A stretch of 46,861 nucleotides of DNA from Colwellia sp. C1TZA3 (GCF_007954265.1 NZ_VOLS01000032.1:1-46861); one strand, 5' to 3'. Positions 17,237-28,067 are shown, counted from the stretch's first letter. Notes: a model not told the origin generated them from the sequence alone. Numbers and translations: made by a program.

Positions 17237-18595
17237 CTAGTTATTTGGGATTAACGTCAATCCTACTTGGTTTGCTAATGCAACAAAATTTGGAAACGAA
17301 GTCGCCACATTGTCACACTCTAAAATTGTTATTTCACCGGTAGCTCTTAGCGAGCTAATAGCAAATGACATAGCAATACGATGATCGTCATGACTTTCAA
17401 CCGTACCTGAGGTTAGCTGACCACCGGTAATATCAATACCATCAGGGTAAACGGTACAATCAATACCTAGCTCGACTAAGCCATCTGCCATTGCTTGAAT
17501 ACGATCACTTTCTTTAACCCGTAATTCTTCAGCACCTCTTAATCGTGTAATACCGGTTGCACAAGCCGCAGCAATAAATATCGCTGGGAACTCGTCTATA
17601 GCAAGTGGCACATCACGTTCATCAATATCGATACCTTTAAGCGGCGAAGATGATACCACAAGATCGGCAACAGGTTCACCTCCTGCTAGTCGTTCATTGG
17701 TAACAAGAATTTTCCCGTTCATTTGCTGTAAAATATTAATGGCTCCGATACGTGTTGGATTCATCCCAACATTACGAATAGTTATTTGTCCTTCTTTGGC
17801 AATTAAGCCCGCTACCATAAAAAAAGTAGCGGAAGATATGTCGCCAGGCACTTGAATGTCACAGGCAGTTAACTTATGGCCACCTTCAATGGATATTTTC
17901 TTACCTTGTTCAGTTTCTATCGACTTAACCGGATAACCAAATGCGGTTAACATGCGTTCTGTATGATCGCGCGTAATGCCAGGTTCAGTCACCGACGTTG
18001 TACCATTGGCATACATACCCGCCAATAACACACACGATTTTACTTGTGCACTGGCCATCGGTAACAAATAGTCAATGGCATTAAGTTTTTCATCTGCGGC
18101 TAAACCACTACACACCACTGGCGGCGTGCCGTCACTAGCGGCGGTAATATTAGCGCCCATCAGTTGTAATGGGGTGATCACTCGCCCCATTGGACGTTTG
18201 TTTAAAGAATTATCGCCAGCCATACGAGTTTCAAAGCGTTGGCCTGCTAAAATACCTGACAGTAGTCTGATTGATGTGCCTGAGTTACCAATATCTAATA
18301 ATGCTTCTGGTTTGCTCAGACCATGTAAACCTTTACCATGCACGGTGACATTATGTTCGCTATCTGGGCCTTCAATTTCAATACCCATGGCTTTAAATGT
18401 ATTCATCGTTGCCAAACAGTCTTGACCCGGTAAAAAACCACTAATATGTGTGGTGCCTTCAGCAAGCGCGCCAAACATTATAGAACGGTGAGAACAGGAC
18501 TTATCACCCGGTACTAAAATATTTCCACTGACTTTATTGCTAGGTTTCGCTGTTATCGTTAAGGTATTATTTTTTTTATCTTGTAGGTTTGACAT
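17237..18595 (-). CDS. aroA: EPSP synthase (3-phosphoshikimate 1-carboxyvinyltransferase)
   Basis: Protein of 452 aa from the ATG at 18595 (GGAATCATA before it); a longer frame to 18619 gives 460 aa. It adds enolpyruvate to shikimate 3-phosphate, step six of the shikimate pathway. It carries VPGDKSCSHRSIMFGALAEG, GNSGTSIRLLSG, KRPMGRV, MASAQVKSCVLLAG, TRDHTERML, AEELRVKESDRI and DDHRIAMSF. These motifs are of the GDKS type found in Pseudomonas, Bacillus and Agrobacterium CP4 enzymes, not the GSKSVSNRALLLAAL type of E. coli. The flanking genes serC and cmk keep the usual gammaproteobacterial order. Confidence 0.95.
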   Translation of the reverse strand: MSNLQDKKNNTLTITAKPSNKVSGNILVPGDKSCSHRSIMFGALAEGTTHISGFLPGQDCLATMNTFKAMGIEIEGPDSEHNVTVHGKGLHGLSKPEALLDIGNSGTSIRLLSGILAGQRFETRMAGDNSLNKRPMGRVITPLQLMGANITAASDGTPPVVCSGLAADEKLNAIDYLLPMASAQVKSCVLLAGMYANGTTSVTEPGITRDHTERMLTAFGYPVKSIETEQGKKISIEGGHKLTACDIQVPGDISSATFFMVAGLIAKEGQITIRNVGMNPTRIGAINILQQMNGKILVTNERLAGGEPVADLVVSSSPLKGIDIDERDVPLAIDEFPAIFIAAACATGITRLRGAEELRVKESDRIQAMADGLVELGIDCTVYPDGIDITGGQLTSGTVESHDDHRIAMSFAISSLRATGEITILECDNVATSFPNFVALANQVGLTLIPNN

Positions 18596-18667
18596 TATGA
18601 TTCCAGTTAAGTTTTTCATTTACGGAAACTTCCCGCTTAGCCTAGGCTATTGTTTCACTAGGCTGTT

Positions 18668-18697
18668 ATACCAATTTGATGCATTAATTATCAAATG
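18668..18697. repeat. Possible family 2 repeat remnant
   Basis: ATACCAATTTGAT matches the family 2 terminus and is followed by an inverted ATCAAAT. It lies in the short serC-aroA gap. It is too short to be sure. Confidence 0.3.
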
Positions 18698-18704
18698 TTA
18701 GCAC

Positions 18705-19787
18705 TTAATACTGTTGAGCAAAGTTGTCCATAAAGTTAATCAATGCTTGCACGCCCTCTATTGGCATGGCGTTATATATACTCGCTCGCATGCCACCAAC
18801 CATACGGTGACCTTTCAGGGCAGTTAAGCCCTTGGCTTCGGCTTGCTTGACAAATTCAGCAGATAAACTGTCATCCGTTAACCAAAAAGGTATATTCATC
18901 AAGCTTCTATTTTCTGACACGATTGAGTTTTTATAAAAAGTACTTTGATCAATATATTGATAGAGTAACTGCGCTTTATGCTGGTTAATTTCAGCAATAG
19001 CACTGACACCGCCTTTAGCCAATAGCCAGTCAAAAACAAGACCCGCTAAGTACCAAGCATAAGTCGGTGGTGTGTTATACATTGAGCCATTTTTAGCCTG
19101 TATTTCATAGTTCAAAATTGATGGGGTGGTTAAATGCGCATCACCCAGTAAATCTTCGCGTACAATAACTATCGTTAAACCTGATGGACCAATATTTTTT
19201 TGCGCACCAGCATAGATCAAACCAAATTTACTAACATCGAATTCACGTGACAAAATAGTAGAAGACATATCTGCAACCAACGGGATATTACCGGTGTTTG
19301 GCACCTCAAAAATTTCGATGCCATCTATTGTTTCATTGGGGCAATAATGTACATAGGCTGCATCTGGTCTAATGGGCCACTCACTACTGGGTTTAATACA
19401 CTGAACGCCATCAATACTATCCATTGCATTGATGACATTAATATTGCCGTAATGGCTAGCCTCTTCTGCTGCTAATTGAGACCAAGAACCACTGACGATA
19501 TAATCTGCTTTTTTACTCTTACCCAACAAATTTAGCGCGACAGCAGAAAATTGACCGCGACCTCCGCCGTGACAGAAAAGTACTTTATAATTTTCAGGAA
19601 TAGCCATCAGCTTACGTAAATTTACTTCAGCTTGTCCTGCAACAACAAGAAACTCTTTACTTCTATGACTTAGTTCCATTACAGAGCTACCGGTATCGGC
19701 AAAATTTAAAAATTCACTCTGCGCTTTGTTCATTACATCGACAGGTAACATCGCAGGACCTGCGCAAAAATTGTAAACACTAGACAT
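18705..19787 (-). CDS. serC: Phosphoserine aminotransferase
   Basis: PLP enzyme of 360 aa, the usual length. [12 protein letters not shown] is at the start, [17 protein letters not shown] at about 71-87, [31 protein letters not shown] has the PLP lysine K197, and [15 protein letters not shown] is near the end. It makes 3-phosphoserine in serine synthesis and 4-phosphohydroxythreonine in PLP synthesis. It heads the serC-aroA-cmk-rpsA block. Confidence 0.97.
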   Translation of the reverse strand: MSSVYNFCAGPAMLPVDVMNKAQSEFLNFADTGSSVMELSHRSKEFLVVAGQAEVNLRKLMAIPENYKVLFCHGGGRGQFSAVALNLLGKSKKADYIVSGSWSQLAAEEASHYGNINVINAMDSIDGVQCIKPSSEWPIRPDAAYVHYCPNETIDGIEIFEVPNTGNIPLVADMSSTILSREFDVSKFGLIYAGAQKNIGPSGLTIVIVREDLLGDAHLTTPSILNYEIQAKNGSMYNTPPTYAWYLAGLVFDWLLAKGGVSAIAEINQHKAQLLYQYIDQSTFYKNSIVSENRSLMNIPFWLTDDSLSAEFVKQAEAKGLTALKGHRMVGGMRASIYNAMPIEGVQALINFMDNFAQQY

Positions 19788-19882
19788 TTAACACTACACC
19801 CTTATTTATTAAACTTATTAAATTGGAATTGGCATGACATTAGGTAATCAATAGCAAGTTATTTTATTATCTCTTGGTACCA

Positions 19883-20040
19883 TACCAGCGCCATTAAATT
19901 TATGATCTTGTTGTGCGCAGAAGAAATAAATCAAGGCACATTTTATTGTTTTAAACTAAACCTAAGTACTCACCTCTATCTAAGCAACACAGCCTTGTAC
20001 CATTTTAACGAGCACAAGTCGGTAATAAATTGATCGAATT
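19883..20040 (-). repeat. Decayed family 1 repeat
   Basis: Both arms still match family 1 in reverse orientation: CCATTAAATTTATGATCTTG then TTGTGCGCAG on the left, and CAACACAGCCTTG then CATTTTAACGAG and CACAAGT on the right. The middle about 60 bp has diverged or been replaced. It lies between serC and the gyrA terminator and is an older insertion than the near-identical copies. Confidence 0.75.
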
Positions 20041-20173
20041 AATTGTAAATACTGTAAAAATTGAGATGAAATTCAACCGCTACTAGCATACCTGTTTAAT
20101 AGGTAGCATCAATTCAAAAATAGAATTTGATATAAGCATTATCAAACCAGTTAAATTAATAAATTTCACACAT

Positions 20174-20203
20174 AAAAAAAGGCGGTTATAACCGCCTTTT
20201 TAT
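20174..20203 (-). terminator. gyrA terminator
   Basis: Perfect palindrome with GGCGGTTATAACCGCC at its core (20181-20196), with A and T runs on both sides, ending 14 bp after the gyrA stop. It could work in both directions. The only nearby gene running into it is gyrA. Confidence 0.93.
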
Positions 20204-20216
20204 AAGTTAACGACGG

Positions 20217-22955
20217 TTACTCAGGAGTATCGTCATTATTGAGTGTTGGCGCTTCGCCTTCACTCTCGCTATCTATATCAATTTCAGGCGTATCAACTTG
20301 CTCACCCTCTACTATTTGGATTGGCACAAGTTCGCCATCCTCATTCTCTTCAAATGCTTCAACTTCTGCTATTTCATCGATACGCTGCAAGGCAACAACA
20401 TGTTCCCCTTCAATAGTACGAATGATACGAACACCTTGAGTGTTACGACCAATGACACTAACTTCACTAACACGCGTACGCACTAGGGTACCGTTATCTG
20501 TGATCAGCATAATTTCGTCTTGATCTTCAACTTGCACCGCGCCAACAACAGGGCCGTTACGTTCGCTGACTTTAATTGAAACAACACCTTTAGTTGCGCG
20601 ACTCTTCGCAGGATACTCATCTAATGCCGTACGCTTACCGTAGCCATTTTCAGTAATAGTCATAATAGGACCATTATTTTGAGGCACAATCAGAGAAACA
20701 ACTTTTTGTTCACCCTCTAACTTGATACCGCGAACACCTGTTCCGGTACGACCAATAGGTTTTAATGCCCACTGCTCTAGACCTGTTTCAGGATCAAGCT
20801 TTATTTCGCCCGTTTCACTGTCACGTCTTTTTTCATTAAAACGAACCACTTTACCAGCGTCAGAAAATAACATAATGTCGCTGTTACCGTCAGTAATAGC
20901 GACGCCGATCAAGGTATCATCATCACGTAAATTCAGGGCAATAATGCCATTAGCACGCTGATTTTTATAAGCAGTCAGAGCAGTTTTCTTCACTGTTCCT
21001 GACGCTGTCGCCATAATAATGTATTTGTCTTCTTCGTATTCGCGTACTGGTAAAATAGCGGTAATACGTTCACCTTTATCAAGTGGTAAAATATTAACGA
21101 TTGGACGACCACGAGCGGTACGACTAGCTAATGGTAATTGATACACTTTTAACCAATAGAGTTTACCGCGATCAGAGAAACATAAAATAGTGTCATGAGT
21201 GTTGGCAATCAGTAAGCGTTCAATGAAATCTTCTTCTTTCATTTTCGTTGCTGCTTTACCTTTACCACCGCGACGTTGCGCTTGATAATCACTTAATATT
21301 TGATACTTAACATAACCTTCATGAGAAAGCGTGACTACCACGTCTTCTTCAGTGATCAAATCTTCCATAGATAAGTCATGTGAAGCATTAGTAATTTCAG
21401 TACGGCGTTCGTCACCAAATTCATCACGAATCGCTTCAAGCTCTTCACGAATAACTTCCATTAAGCGAGTAGGTGTTGCCAAAATATAAAGTAATTCAGC
21501 AATTACATCTAATAATACTTTATATTCACTTATAATTTTTTCATGTTCTAGGCCGGTTAACTTATGTAAACGTAAGTCAAGTATCGCCTGTGCTTGTGGT
21601 GGCGTTAAAAAATATTGTCCATCACGAATACCAAACTCTTCTTCAACCCACTCAGGACGTGCAGCATCATCACCGGCAGCCGCTAACATGTCAGCGACAA
21701 GACCTAATTCCCAGCCACAAGCTAATAGTTGCTCTTTTGCTTCACTAGGTGTTGGTGAATTTTTAATTAACGCGATGATCGGGTCGATGTTAGAAAGTGC
21801 AATCGACAAACCTTCTAGTAAATGTGCGCGTTCTCGTGCTTTGCGCAATTCAAAAATAGTTCTGCGTGTTACTACTTCACGACGGTGTAAAACAAAGGCA
21901 TCAATCATTTCACGCAGATTAAATAATTTAGGTTGACCGTTAGTCAAAGCTACCATATTTAAACCAAATGAAACTTGCATTTGAGTCAGCTTATATAAGT
22001 TATTTAAGATAACTTCGCCCACTTCACCACGTTTCACTTCTATCACCATACGCATGCCGTCTTTATCAGACTCATCACGTAAAGCAGAAATACCTTCTAA
22101 ACGTTTTTCCTTCACCAAATCAGCCATTTTTTCAATCAAACGGGCCTTGTTAACTTGGTAAGGTAATTCATAGACAACAATGGTTTCTTTACCCGACTTT
22201 TCATCAACTTCAATTCTAGCTCGAGCACGAATTTTAATCTTTCCGCGGCCGGTAAGGTAAGCTTCTTGAATACCCGCTCGACCACTGATAATACCGGCGG
22301 TTGGAAAGTCTGGACCGGGAATATATTCTAATAATTCTTCAAAGCTAAGATCGTCATTTTCTATAACAGCTAAACAACCATTAATAACTTCAGTTAAATT
22401 ATGGGGAGGAATATTAGTTGCCATACCTACTGCGATACCTGAGGTACCATTAACCAGTAGGTTAGGAATGCGCGTTGGCATTACTGCTGGTATCATTTCT
22501 GTGCCATCGTAGTTGGCAACGTAATCAACAGTTTCCTTGTCTAAGTCGGCCAAAATAGAATGGGCAATTTTTGACATTCTAATTTCGGTATAACGCATAG
22601 CCGCCGCTGAATCGCCATCAACAGAACCAAAGTTACCTTGGCCATCAACAAGCATGTAGCGTAATGAAAATGACTGCGCCATTCGAACAATCGTGTCATA
22701 AACAGCAGTATCACCATGTGGATGATACTTACCAATAACATCACCAACAACACGTGCTGATTTTTTATACGGCTTGTTAAAGTCGTTACCTAATACGTTC
22801 ATCGCAAAAAGTACACGACGATGCACTGGCTTTAAGCCATCACGTACATCTGGTAATGCACGACCTACAATTACACTCATTGCGTAATCTAAATAGGAGC
22901 TTTTTAGCTCGTCCTCAATATTGACAGGAGCAATATTATTCGCCAAATCGGTCAT
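20217..22955 (-). CDS. gyrA: DNA gyrase subunit A
   Basis: Protein of 912 aa. The breakage-reunion domain has the active-site tyrosine Y122 in [10 protein letters not shown]. The quinolone-determining region reads [17 protein letters not shown], with Thr83 and Asp87; E. coli has Ser83, and Thr83 is wild type in Pseudomonas aeruginosa. The GyrA box QRRGGKGK and six beta-pinwheel repeats follow at about 530-850. The C-terminus is an acidic tail ([14 protein letters not shown]), slightly longer than in E. coli (875 aa). It works with GyrB (not in the window) to supercoil DNA. Confidence 0.97.
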   Translation of the reverse strand: MTDLANNIAPVNIEDELKSSYLDYAMSVIVGRALPDVRDGLKPVHRRVLFAMNVLGNDFNKPYKKSARVVGDVIGKYHPHGDTAVYDTIVRMAQSFSLRYMLVDGQGNFGSVDGDSAAAMRYTEIRMSKIAHSILADLDKETVDYVANYDGTEMIPAVMPTRIPNLLVNGTSGIAVGMATNIPPHNLTEVINGCLAVIENDDLSFEELLEYIPGPDFPTAGIISGRAGIQEAYLTGRGKIKIRARARIEVDEKSGKETIVVYELPYQVNKARLIEKMADLVKEKRLEGISALRDESDKDGMRMVIEVKRGEVGEVILNNLYKLTQMQVSFGLNMVALTNGQPKLFNLREMIDAFVLHRREVVTRRTIFELRKARERAHLLEGLSIALSNIDPIIALIKNSPTPSEAKEQLLACGWELGLVADMLAAAGDDAARPEWVEEEFGIRDGQYFLTPPQAQAILDLRLHKLTGLEHEKIISEYKVLLDVIAELLYILATPTRLMEVIREELEAIRDEFGDERRTEITNASHDLSMEDLITEEDVVVTLSHEGYVKYQILSDYQAQRRGGKGKAATKMKEEDFIERLLIANTHDTILCFSDRGKLYWLKVYQLPLASRTARGRPIVNILPLDKGERITAILPVREYEEDKYIIMATASGTVKKTALTAYKNQRANGIIALNLRDDDTLIGVAITDGNSDIMLFSDAGKVVRFNEKRRDSETGEIKLDPETGLEQWALKPIGRTGTGVRGIKLEGEQKVVSLIVPQNNGPIMTITENGYGKRTALDEYPAKSRATKGVVSIKVSERNGPVVGAVQVEDQDEIMLITDNGTLVRTRVSEVSVIGRNTQGVRIIRTIEGEHVVALQRIDEIAEVEAFEENEDGELVPIQIVEGEQVDTPEIDIDSESEGEAPTLNNDDTPE

Positions 22956-23132
22956 AAATTGATGGTATCCCTTAACGTAAATCTAATTCAGAAAATTTCG
23001 AAATTATTATATTTATAATTAACACGGCATACTAGCATAAATATTTGTCATGCCCTACCGCTTTGTATTGCTTAATCTTGCCGTTTAAAAGGTAAAGTTT
23101 CAAGTAAATACTCGATATTAACCACAACAATA

Positions 23133-23181
23133 ATATGGACTTGATTTTAGAGGTCTTTATCGGCTAAATTTAAGTCCATAT
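23133..23181. repeat. Long inverted repeat in the gyrA-ubiG divergent region
   Basis: ATATGGACTTGATTTTAG (23133-23150) pairs with CTAAATTTAAGTCCATAT (23164-23181) with two mismatches over a 13-base loop. It lies about 180 bp upstream of the gyrA start and 245 bp upstream of ubiG. No T tract follows. The rest of 22956-23425 shows no gene; it must hold the divergent gyrA and ubiG promoters, which I could not place. Confidence 0.6.
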
Positions 23182-23425
23182 ACTCAGGAATATTAGCTAT
23201 TATTGGCATTTTAAACATATCTCCTATTCAAGTGCTTATTTTACCATCATTGTAACCCATATACATCCAACCTAAGTTTGAAAGAACAAGCTAATGCTGT
23301 ATAAGCAATTGCACTGCAAACAGAAATATCTGCATTTTTTCTGTAGATTTAAGGTGAATCAACTTTCACACTAGGCTTGCAGTAATTATTGCTTTAGAAT
23401 CGACAATATTAAAAGACCAACAACG

Positions 23426-24142
23426 ATGGTAGCTATGTCTAATCCTTTAAACGTTAATCCGGACGAAATCGCTAAATTTGAACAAGTTGCTAGCCAATGG
23501 TGGGAGCTTGATGGTGATTTTAAGCCTTTACACCAAATTAACCCTTTGCGCCGACAGTTTATTTGCCAGCATGTCGGCGATATATTTGCAAAAAAAATAA
23601 TTGATGTCGGCTGTGGTGGCGGTATTTTAGCAGAAAGTCTTGCGCAACTTGGTGCAGATGTTACCGGTATTGATATGGGACAAGCGCCCTTAAATGTTGC
23701 CAAACTGCATGCTTTAGAAGCCGGTGTTAGTGTCGACTATCAAAAAATAACCGCCGAAGAAAAAGCCCAACAACAGCCACAACACTACGATGTCGTTACT
23801 TGTATGGAAATGCTCGAACATGTACCTGATCCCGAATCCATCATAAAGGCCTGTGCACAAATGGTGAAACCCGGTGGTTTTGTTTTTTTCTCTACCCTGA
23901 ATAAGTCATTAAAAGCATATTTACTGGCGATAGTCGCCGCAGAGAAAATTTTGAAACTGGTGCCTAATGGCACTCATGACCACAAGAGTTTTATTCGCCC
24001 ATCAACGTTAATAGCATGGGCTGAGTCGTATGAGTTAAAATGCATCGATGCCGCTGGTATTCACTATAATCCTTTGACTGAAAATCATAAGTTAAACTCA
24101 TCACTTGATGTGAACTATATTCTTTGCTGTCAACGCATTTAA
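23426..24142 (+). CDS. ubiG: Ubiquinone biosynthesis O-methyltransferase
   Basis: SAM-dependent methyltransferase of 238 aa (or 235 from an ATG at 23435), close to E. coli Ubi[24 protein letters not shown], the SAM-binding [16 protein letters not shown] (about 58-73), [18 protein letters not shown] and [12 protein letters not shown] are present. It performs both O-methylations of the ubiquinone ring. It lies divergent from gyrA, as in many gammaproteobacteria. Confidence 0.96.
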   Translation: MVAMSNPLNVNPDEIAKFEQVASQWWELDGDFKPLHQINPLRRQFICQHVGDIFAKKIIDVGCGGGILAESLAQLGADVTGIDMGQAPLNVAKLHALEAGVSVDYQKITAEEKAQQQPQHYDVVTCMEMLEHVPDPESIIKACAQMVKPGGFVFFSTLNKSLKAYLLAIVAAEKILKLVPNGTHDHKSFIRPSTLIAWAESYELKCIDAAGIHYNPLTENHKLNSSLDVNYILCCQRI

Positions 24143-24274
24143 CAATCCTAGCTTAACCTGAAACTGCATCTTGAAACTACACTTTAAAATACAATGGATA
24201 TAAATTAACGCGTCGATATAAAATTTTACTATCGACGCTACGCCTCAATAACTATAACTAACTAGAGCGATATT

Positions 24275-24952
24275 ATGTCAACTATCCAGCATCCTACAAA
24301 GCAACTTGCCAGTGTACTTTTTGATTTAGACGGCACATTGTTAGATACCGCGGATGATTTAGGCGCGGCATTAAATCATGTTTTAAGCCATTACAATAAG
24401 CAAACTGTAGTGGCAAAGCATTATCGCCCTATAGCCTCTGACGGTGCTTTAGGATTACTAAACCTTGGTTTTGGTGCAACCATCAAACAATATGACTATG
24501 ACGTATTACGTCAACAATTCCTCACTTACTATCAAGAAAATATTGCTGAGCACACCTGCCTTTATCCAGGCGTTGCTCAATTACTGGAAAACTTAGAAAC
24601 TAACAATATACCTTGGGGCATTATCACCAATAAGCCTGAAGGCTTAACAAAACGGCTTCTTCCTTATTACCCTGAGTTTGCAAATTGTGCTGTTATGGTC
24701 GGTGGTGACACCTTAACTAAACGAAAGCCTGATCCTGAGCCAATATTACATGCTTGTCAGCAAATTAATGTTGATCATAAGCAATGTTTTTATGTCGGTG
24801 ATGCCCTACGTGATATCCAAGCAGGTAATAGTGCAGCAATGACCACGTTCGTGGCTAAATGGGGATATATTCTTAGCAACGAAAACTGTCAAACTTGGCA
24901 AGCAGATCATATCATCGCTAAGCCATTAGACCTGCTCAACTTTATTAATTGA
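24275..24952 (+). CDS. HAD phosphatase, Gph/MupP-like
   Basis: HAD-superfamily hydrolase of 225 aa. Motif I VLFDLDGTLLDT has the nucleophile D17 and D19. A small helical cap follows. Motif II is IITNKP, the motif III lysine is in KRKPDPEP, and motif IV is YVGDALRDIQAG. The gene directly follows ubiG. In Pseudomonas the phosphatase after ubiG is MupP, which dephosphorylates N-acetylmuramic acid 6-phosphate in cell-wall recycling. The WGIITNKP, KPDPEPILHAC and KWGYIL segments fit that group. Phosphoglycolate phosphatase (Gph) is the alternative and sequence reading alone cannot decide. Confidence 0.85.
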   Translation: MSTIQHPTKQLASVLFDLDGTLLDTADDLGAALNHVLSHYNKQTVVAKHYRPIASDGALGLLNLGFGATIKQYDYDVLRQQFLTYYQENIAEHTCLYPGVAQLLENLETNNIPWGIITNKPEGLTKRLLPYYPEFANCAVMVGGDTLTKRKPDPEPILHACQQINVDHKQCFYVGDALRDIQAGNSAAMTTFVAKWGYILSNENCQTWQADHIIAKPLDLLNFIN

Positions 24953-25000
24953 TACTGAATTATTAACCGATACTTAATGATAAGCTGCACTACTGTATAA

Positions 25001-25157
25001 TACCAATCCCATTAAGTTATTGCTCACTTGTACTAGTTAAAATAGCTCAAGGCTGTGTTGCTCTCACTCCCAATAACCAGCTATTGCTCAATCGAGCGCC
25101 TTACCTTGAGTTATTCTTCCTGCGCACAATAAGATCACAAACTTAATGGAACTGGTA
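25001..25157 (+). repeat. Family 1 MITE-like element
   Basis: Full 157-bp copy, near identical to the others (differences such as CACTCCCAATAACC). Left flank TAA (24998-25000), right flank TTA (25158-25160): the only full copy whose flanking trinucleotides differ. Confidence 0.92.
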
Positions 25158-25160
25158 TTA

Positions 25161-25610
25161 GTTTTAAAGCAGCTTTACTCTGCCTACTATTTTAGGCCAT
25201 TACCGACTTCACTAACAGCAAGCCTACCAACACCAAATTAACCTCAATATTACAAACAGCACGTTTTAGTGGCTAATAAGCTCTTCATATTAACTAGCGC
25301 TTTAAATAATAGAAGCAAAATATCATCTATTTGCGTTGATAAAACAATCACTCGTCAATTTATGCGTTCAAGAATCAACCTAAAACATAAGCTACTGAAT
25401 ATTATAGTTTTTATATTTTATATTACCTTTAGACATATGAAATATAAAAATTAACTTAAAATAATTTAAAGCTAAAAAAAAATAAAAATAACCGTTGCGT
25501 TTTAGAGAAATCAAAATTGAAAAGCGCTACTAAGTTAGTTGTTACTAACAGAACTTTCACTGTAAAAAAAGCAACTAATATTCGACATCTTTTATCCTTG
25601 CAATATCACG
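25161..25610. other. Spacer upstream of nrdA without a recognised gene
   Basis: AT-rich. The 61-codon open frame at 25269-25454 has no similarity I recognise, no good ribosome-binding site, and a composition like the surrounding spacer. Probably non-coding. Confidence 0.4.
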
Positions 25611-25615
25611 CAAAC

Positions 25616-25662
25616 CGCACTATCTTGTGATTAGTTTCTTAAAAACCCCAAGATATAGTGCA
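25616..25662 (+). promoter_or_regulatory. Paired NrdR-like boxes upstream of nrdA
   Basis: CACTATCTTGTG (25618-25629) and CAAGATATAGTG (25649-25660, reverse complement CACTATATCTTG) resemble the NrdR box consensus ACACWATATATWGTGT. They are about 31 bp apart, close to three helical turns, as is usual for NrdR pairs, and lie 130-170 bp before the nrdA start. NrdR would repress the operon when ATP or dATP is high. The first box is imperfect. Confidence 0.65.
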
Positions 25663-25787
25663 TTTTTCATTCAAAGGCATTTTGCATGAAATACCATTTA
25701 CCGTGTGTAAATATCATCTTGAGGCAATTAACATTATATCCATCTATTTTGGGTGTTTATAACAACAAACAGATTTACAGGTACTTC

Positions 25788-28058
25788 ATGACTAACAAAC
25801 TTTTTGTCACAAAACGCAATGGTTCAAAAGAACTCATCGACTTAGAAAAAATCCATAAAGTAATTGCTTGGGCTGCTGAAGACCTAGACAATGTTTCGGT
25901 ATCTCAAGTTGAACTGAAGTCTCATATTCAGTTCTATGATGGTATTAAAACTTCTGATATTCATGAAACCATTATTAAAGCAGCGGCTGATTTGATCTCA
26001 GAAGAAACACCTGATTATCAATACCTGTCAGCGCGCTTAGCTATATTCCATTTGCGTAAGAAAGCATATGGCCAATTTGAACCGCCTAAGCTTTACCCAC
26101 ATGTCGTGAAGTTAGTAGAGGCCGGTAAATACGATCAACACTTATTAATTGATTACAGCGCTGACGAATTTGAACAGTTAGAAAGTTTTATGGAGCATGG
26201 CCGTGATTTAAATTTCAGTTATGCGGCAGTAAAGCAGTTGGAAGGCAAATACCTGGTACAAAATCGTGTGACCGGTGAAATTTATGAAAGTGCGCAATTT
26301 CTTTATATTTTAGTGGCAGCTTGTTTATTCGCTAAATACCCAAAAGAAACGCGCTTAGATTATGTTAAAGGTTTTTATAACGCTATTTCTACCTTTAAAA
26401 TCTCGCTACCAACCCCTATTATGGCTGGTGTGCGTACGCCCACTCGTCAGTTCTCTTCATGTGTACTGATTGAGTGTGGTGATAGTTTAGATTCAATCAA
26501 TGCCACCTCAAGTTCTATTGTTAAGTATGTTTCTCAACGTGCTGGTATTGGTATCAATGCTGGTCGTATTCGCGCATTGGGCAGTACTATTCGAAATGGC
26601 GAAGCATTTCATACTGGCTGTATTCCATTTTATAAGCACTTTCAAACTGCGGTAAAAAGTTGTTCACAAGGTGGGGTTCGTGGTGGTGCAGCGACCCTAT
26701 TCTATCCACTTTGGCATTTAGAAGTTGAAAGCTTACTGGTGCTTAAAAATAACCGCGGTGTCGAAGAAAACCGTGTACGCCATCTAGATTACGGCGTGCA
26801 ATTTAATAAATTGATGTATCAGCGCTTGATCAAAGGTCAATCTATTACTTTGTTTAGCCCAAGTGATGTACCTGGTTTATACGATGCATTCTTTGAAGAT
26901 CAAGAAAAATTTGAAGCGCTTTACGTTAAATACGAAGCTGATGATTCAATTCGTAAAAAATGTATTAAAGCTATCGAACTGTTCACATTGTTTGCTCAAG
27001 AACGCGCCAGTACCGGTCGTATTTACTTACAAAACGTAGATCACTGTAATACTCATTCTCCATTTGACCCTACTGTAGCACCGATTCGTCAAAGTAATTT
27101 ATGTTTAGAAATTGCCTTACCAACCAAGCCAATGGAAGATGTTAATGATCCCAATGGTGAAATTGCCCTATGTACATTATCAGCCTTTAACCTAGGCGCA
27201 ATTAAAAACCTTGAAGAACTCGACGGTCTAGCTGACTTAGCCGTACGTGCTTTAGATAGCTTATTAGATTATCAAGACTACCCTGTTCCTGCTGCACATA
27301 CCGCGACCATGGGGCGTCGTACATTAGGTATAGGTGTTATTAATTACGCTTATTACTTAGCAAAAAACGGGGTTTATTACTCAAACGGTAGTGCCAATAA
27401 TTTAACCCATCGTACTTTTGAAGCTATTCAATACTACTTGTTAAAAGCGTCGAATCAGTTAGCTATTGAGCAAGGTGCTTGCCCTAAGTTTAATGAAACG
27501 CGTTTATCTCAAGGTATATTACCTATCGATACTTACAAAAAAGAAATCGATAATATTACCGCTGAACCCTTACGTTTAGACTGGGAGTCGCTGCGTGCTA
27601 GCATTAAGGAACATGGTGTTAGAAACTCAACTGTCTCAGCATTAATGCCCTCAGAAACCTCATCACAAATCTCTAATGCAACTAATGGCATTGAGCCGCC
27701 TCGTGGCTTAATCAGCATTAAAGCCAGTAAAGATGGTGTTTTAAAGCAAGTTGTTCCTGAATATGAAAAATTAAAAGACAACTACGAACTGCTTTGGAAT
27801 ATTCCAAGTAATGAAGGTTATCTACAACTAGTTGGCATTATGCAAAAGTTTATTGACCAAACTATTTCAGCGAATACCAACTATGACCCTTCTCGTTTTG
27901 AAGGTGGCAAGGTGCCAATTAAACAAGTATTAAAAGATATTTTAACCGCCTACAAGCTTGGTATTAAAACGATGTATTATCACAACACGCGTGATGGTGC
28001 TGACGACAGCTTCATAGAAGCTGAAGACGATTGTGCCGGTGGCGCATGTAAAATATAG
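25788..28058 (+). CDS. nrdA: Ribonucleoside-diphosphate reductase class Ia, alpha subunit
   Basis: Protein of 756 aa from the ATG at 25788. The open frame extends 34 codons upstream (25686), but that extension has no counterpart in NrdA and is rejected. An ATP-cone is at about 5-95 (LFVTKRNGSKELIDLEKIHKV, DIHETIIKAAADLIS). Active-site elements are RQFSSCVLIECGDS (Cys near 225), RQSNLCLEIALPT (Cys near 439) and ALMPSETSSQISNATNGIEP. The radical-transfer tyrosine pair is in KTMYYHNTRDG, and the C-terminal redox pair is in DDCAGGACKI. It reduces ribonucleoside diphosphates together with NrdB. Confidence 0.97.
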   Translation: MTNKLFVTKRNGSKELIDLEKIHKVIAWAAEDLDNVSVSQVELKSHIQFYDGIKTSDIHETIIKAAADLISEETPDYQYLSARLAIFHLRKKAYGQFEPPKLYPHVVKLVEAGKYDQHLLIDYSADEFEQLESFMEHGRDLNFSYAAVKQLEGKYLVQNRVTGEIYESAQFLYILVAACLFAKYPKETRLDYVKGFYNAISTFKISLPTPIMAGVRTPTRQFSSCVLIECGDSLDSINATSSSIVKYVSQRAGIGINAGRIRALGSTIRNGEAFHTGCIPFYKHFQTAVKSCSQGGVRGGAATLFYPLWHLEVESLLVLKNNRGVEENRVRHLDYGVQFNKLMYQRLIKGQSITLFSPSDVPGLYDAFFEDQEKFEALYVKYEADDSIRKKCIKAIELFTLFAQERASTGRIYLQNVDHCNTHSPFDPTVAPIRQSNLCLEIALPTKPMEDVNDPNGEIALCTLSAFNLGAIKNLEELDGLADLAVRALDSLLDYQDYPVPAAHTATMGRRTLGIGVINYAYYLAKNGVYYSNGSANNLTHRTFEAIQYYLLKASNQLAIEQGACPKFNETRLSQGILPIDTYKKEIDNITAEPLRLDWESLRASIKEHGVRNSTVSALMPSETSSQISNATNGIEPPRGLISIKASKDGVLKQVVPEYEKLKDNYELLWNIPSNEGYLQLVGIMQKFIDQTISANTNYDPSRFEGGKVPIKQVLKDILTAYKLGIKTMYYHNTRDGADDSFIEAEDDCAGGACKI

Positions 28059-28067
28059 CGGTAGTCA

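Noticed and set aside
20217-22955. GyrA Thr83 as an acquired quinolone-resistance mutation
   Set aside because: Thr at this position is the natural residue in several gammaproteobacteria, so the sequence alone does not indicate resistance.
25269-25454. 61-aa open frame upstream of nrdA
   Set aside because: No ribosome-binding site and no recognisable features; likely chance in AT-rich spacer.
25686-25787. 34-residue N-terminal extension of NrdA
   Set aside because: NrdA of other gammaproteobacteria begins at the position of the ATG at 25788; the extension has spacer-like composition.
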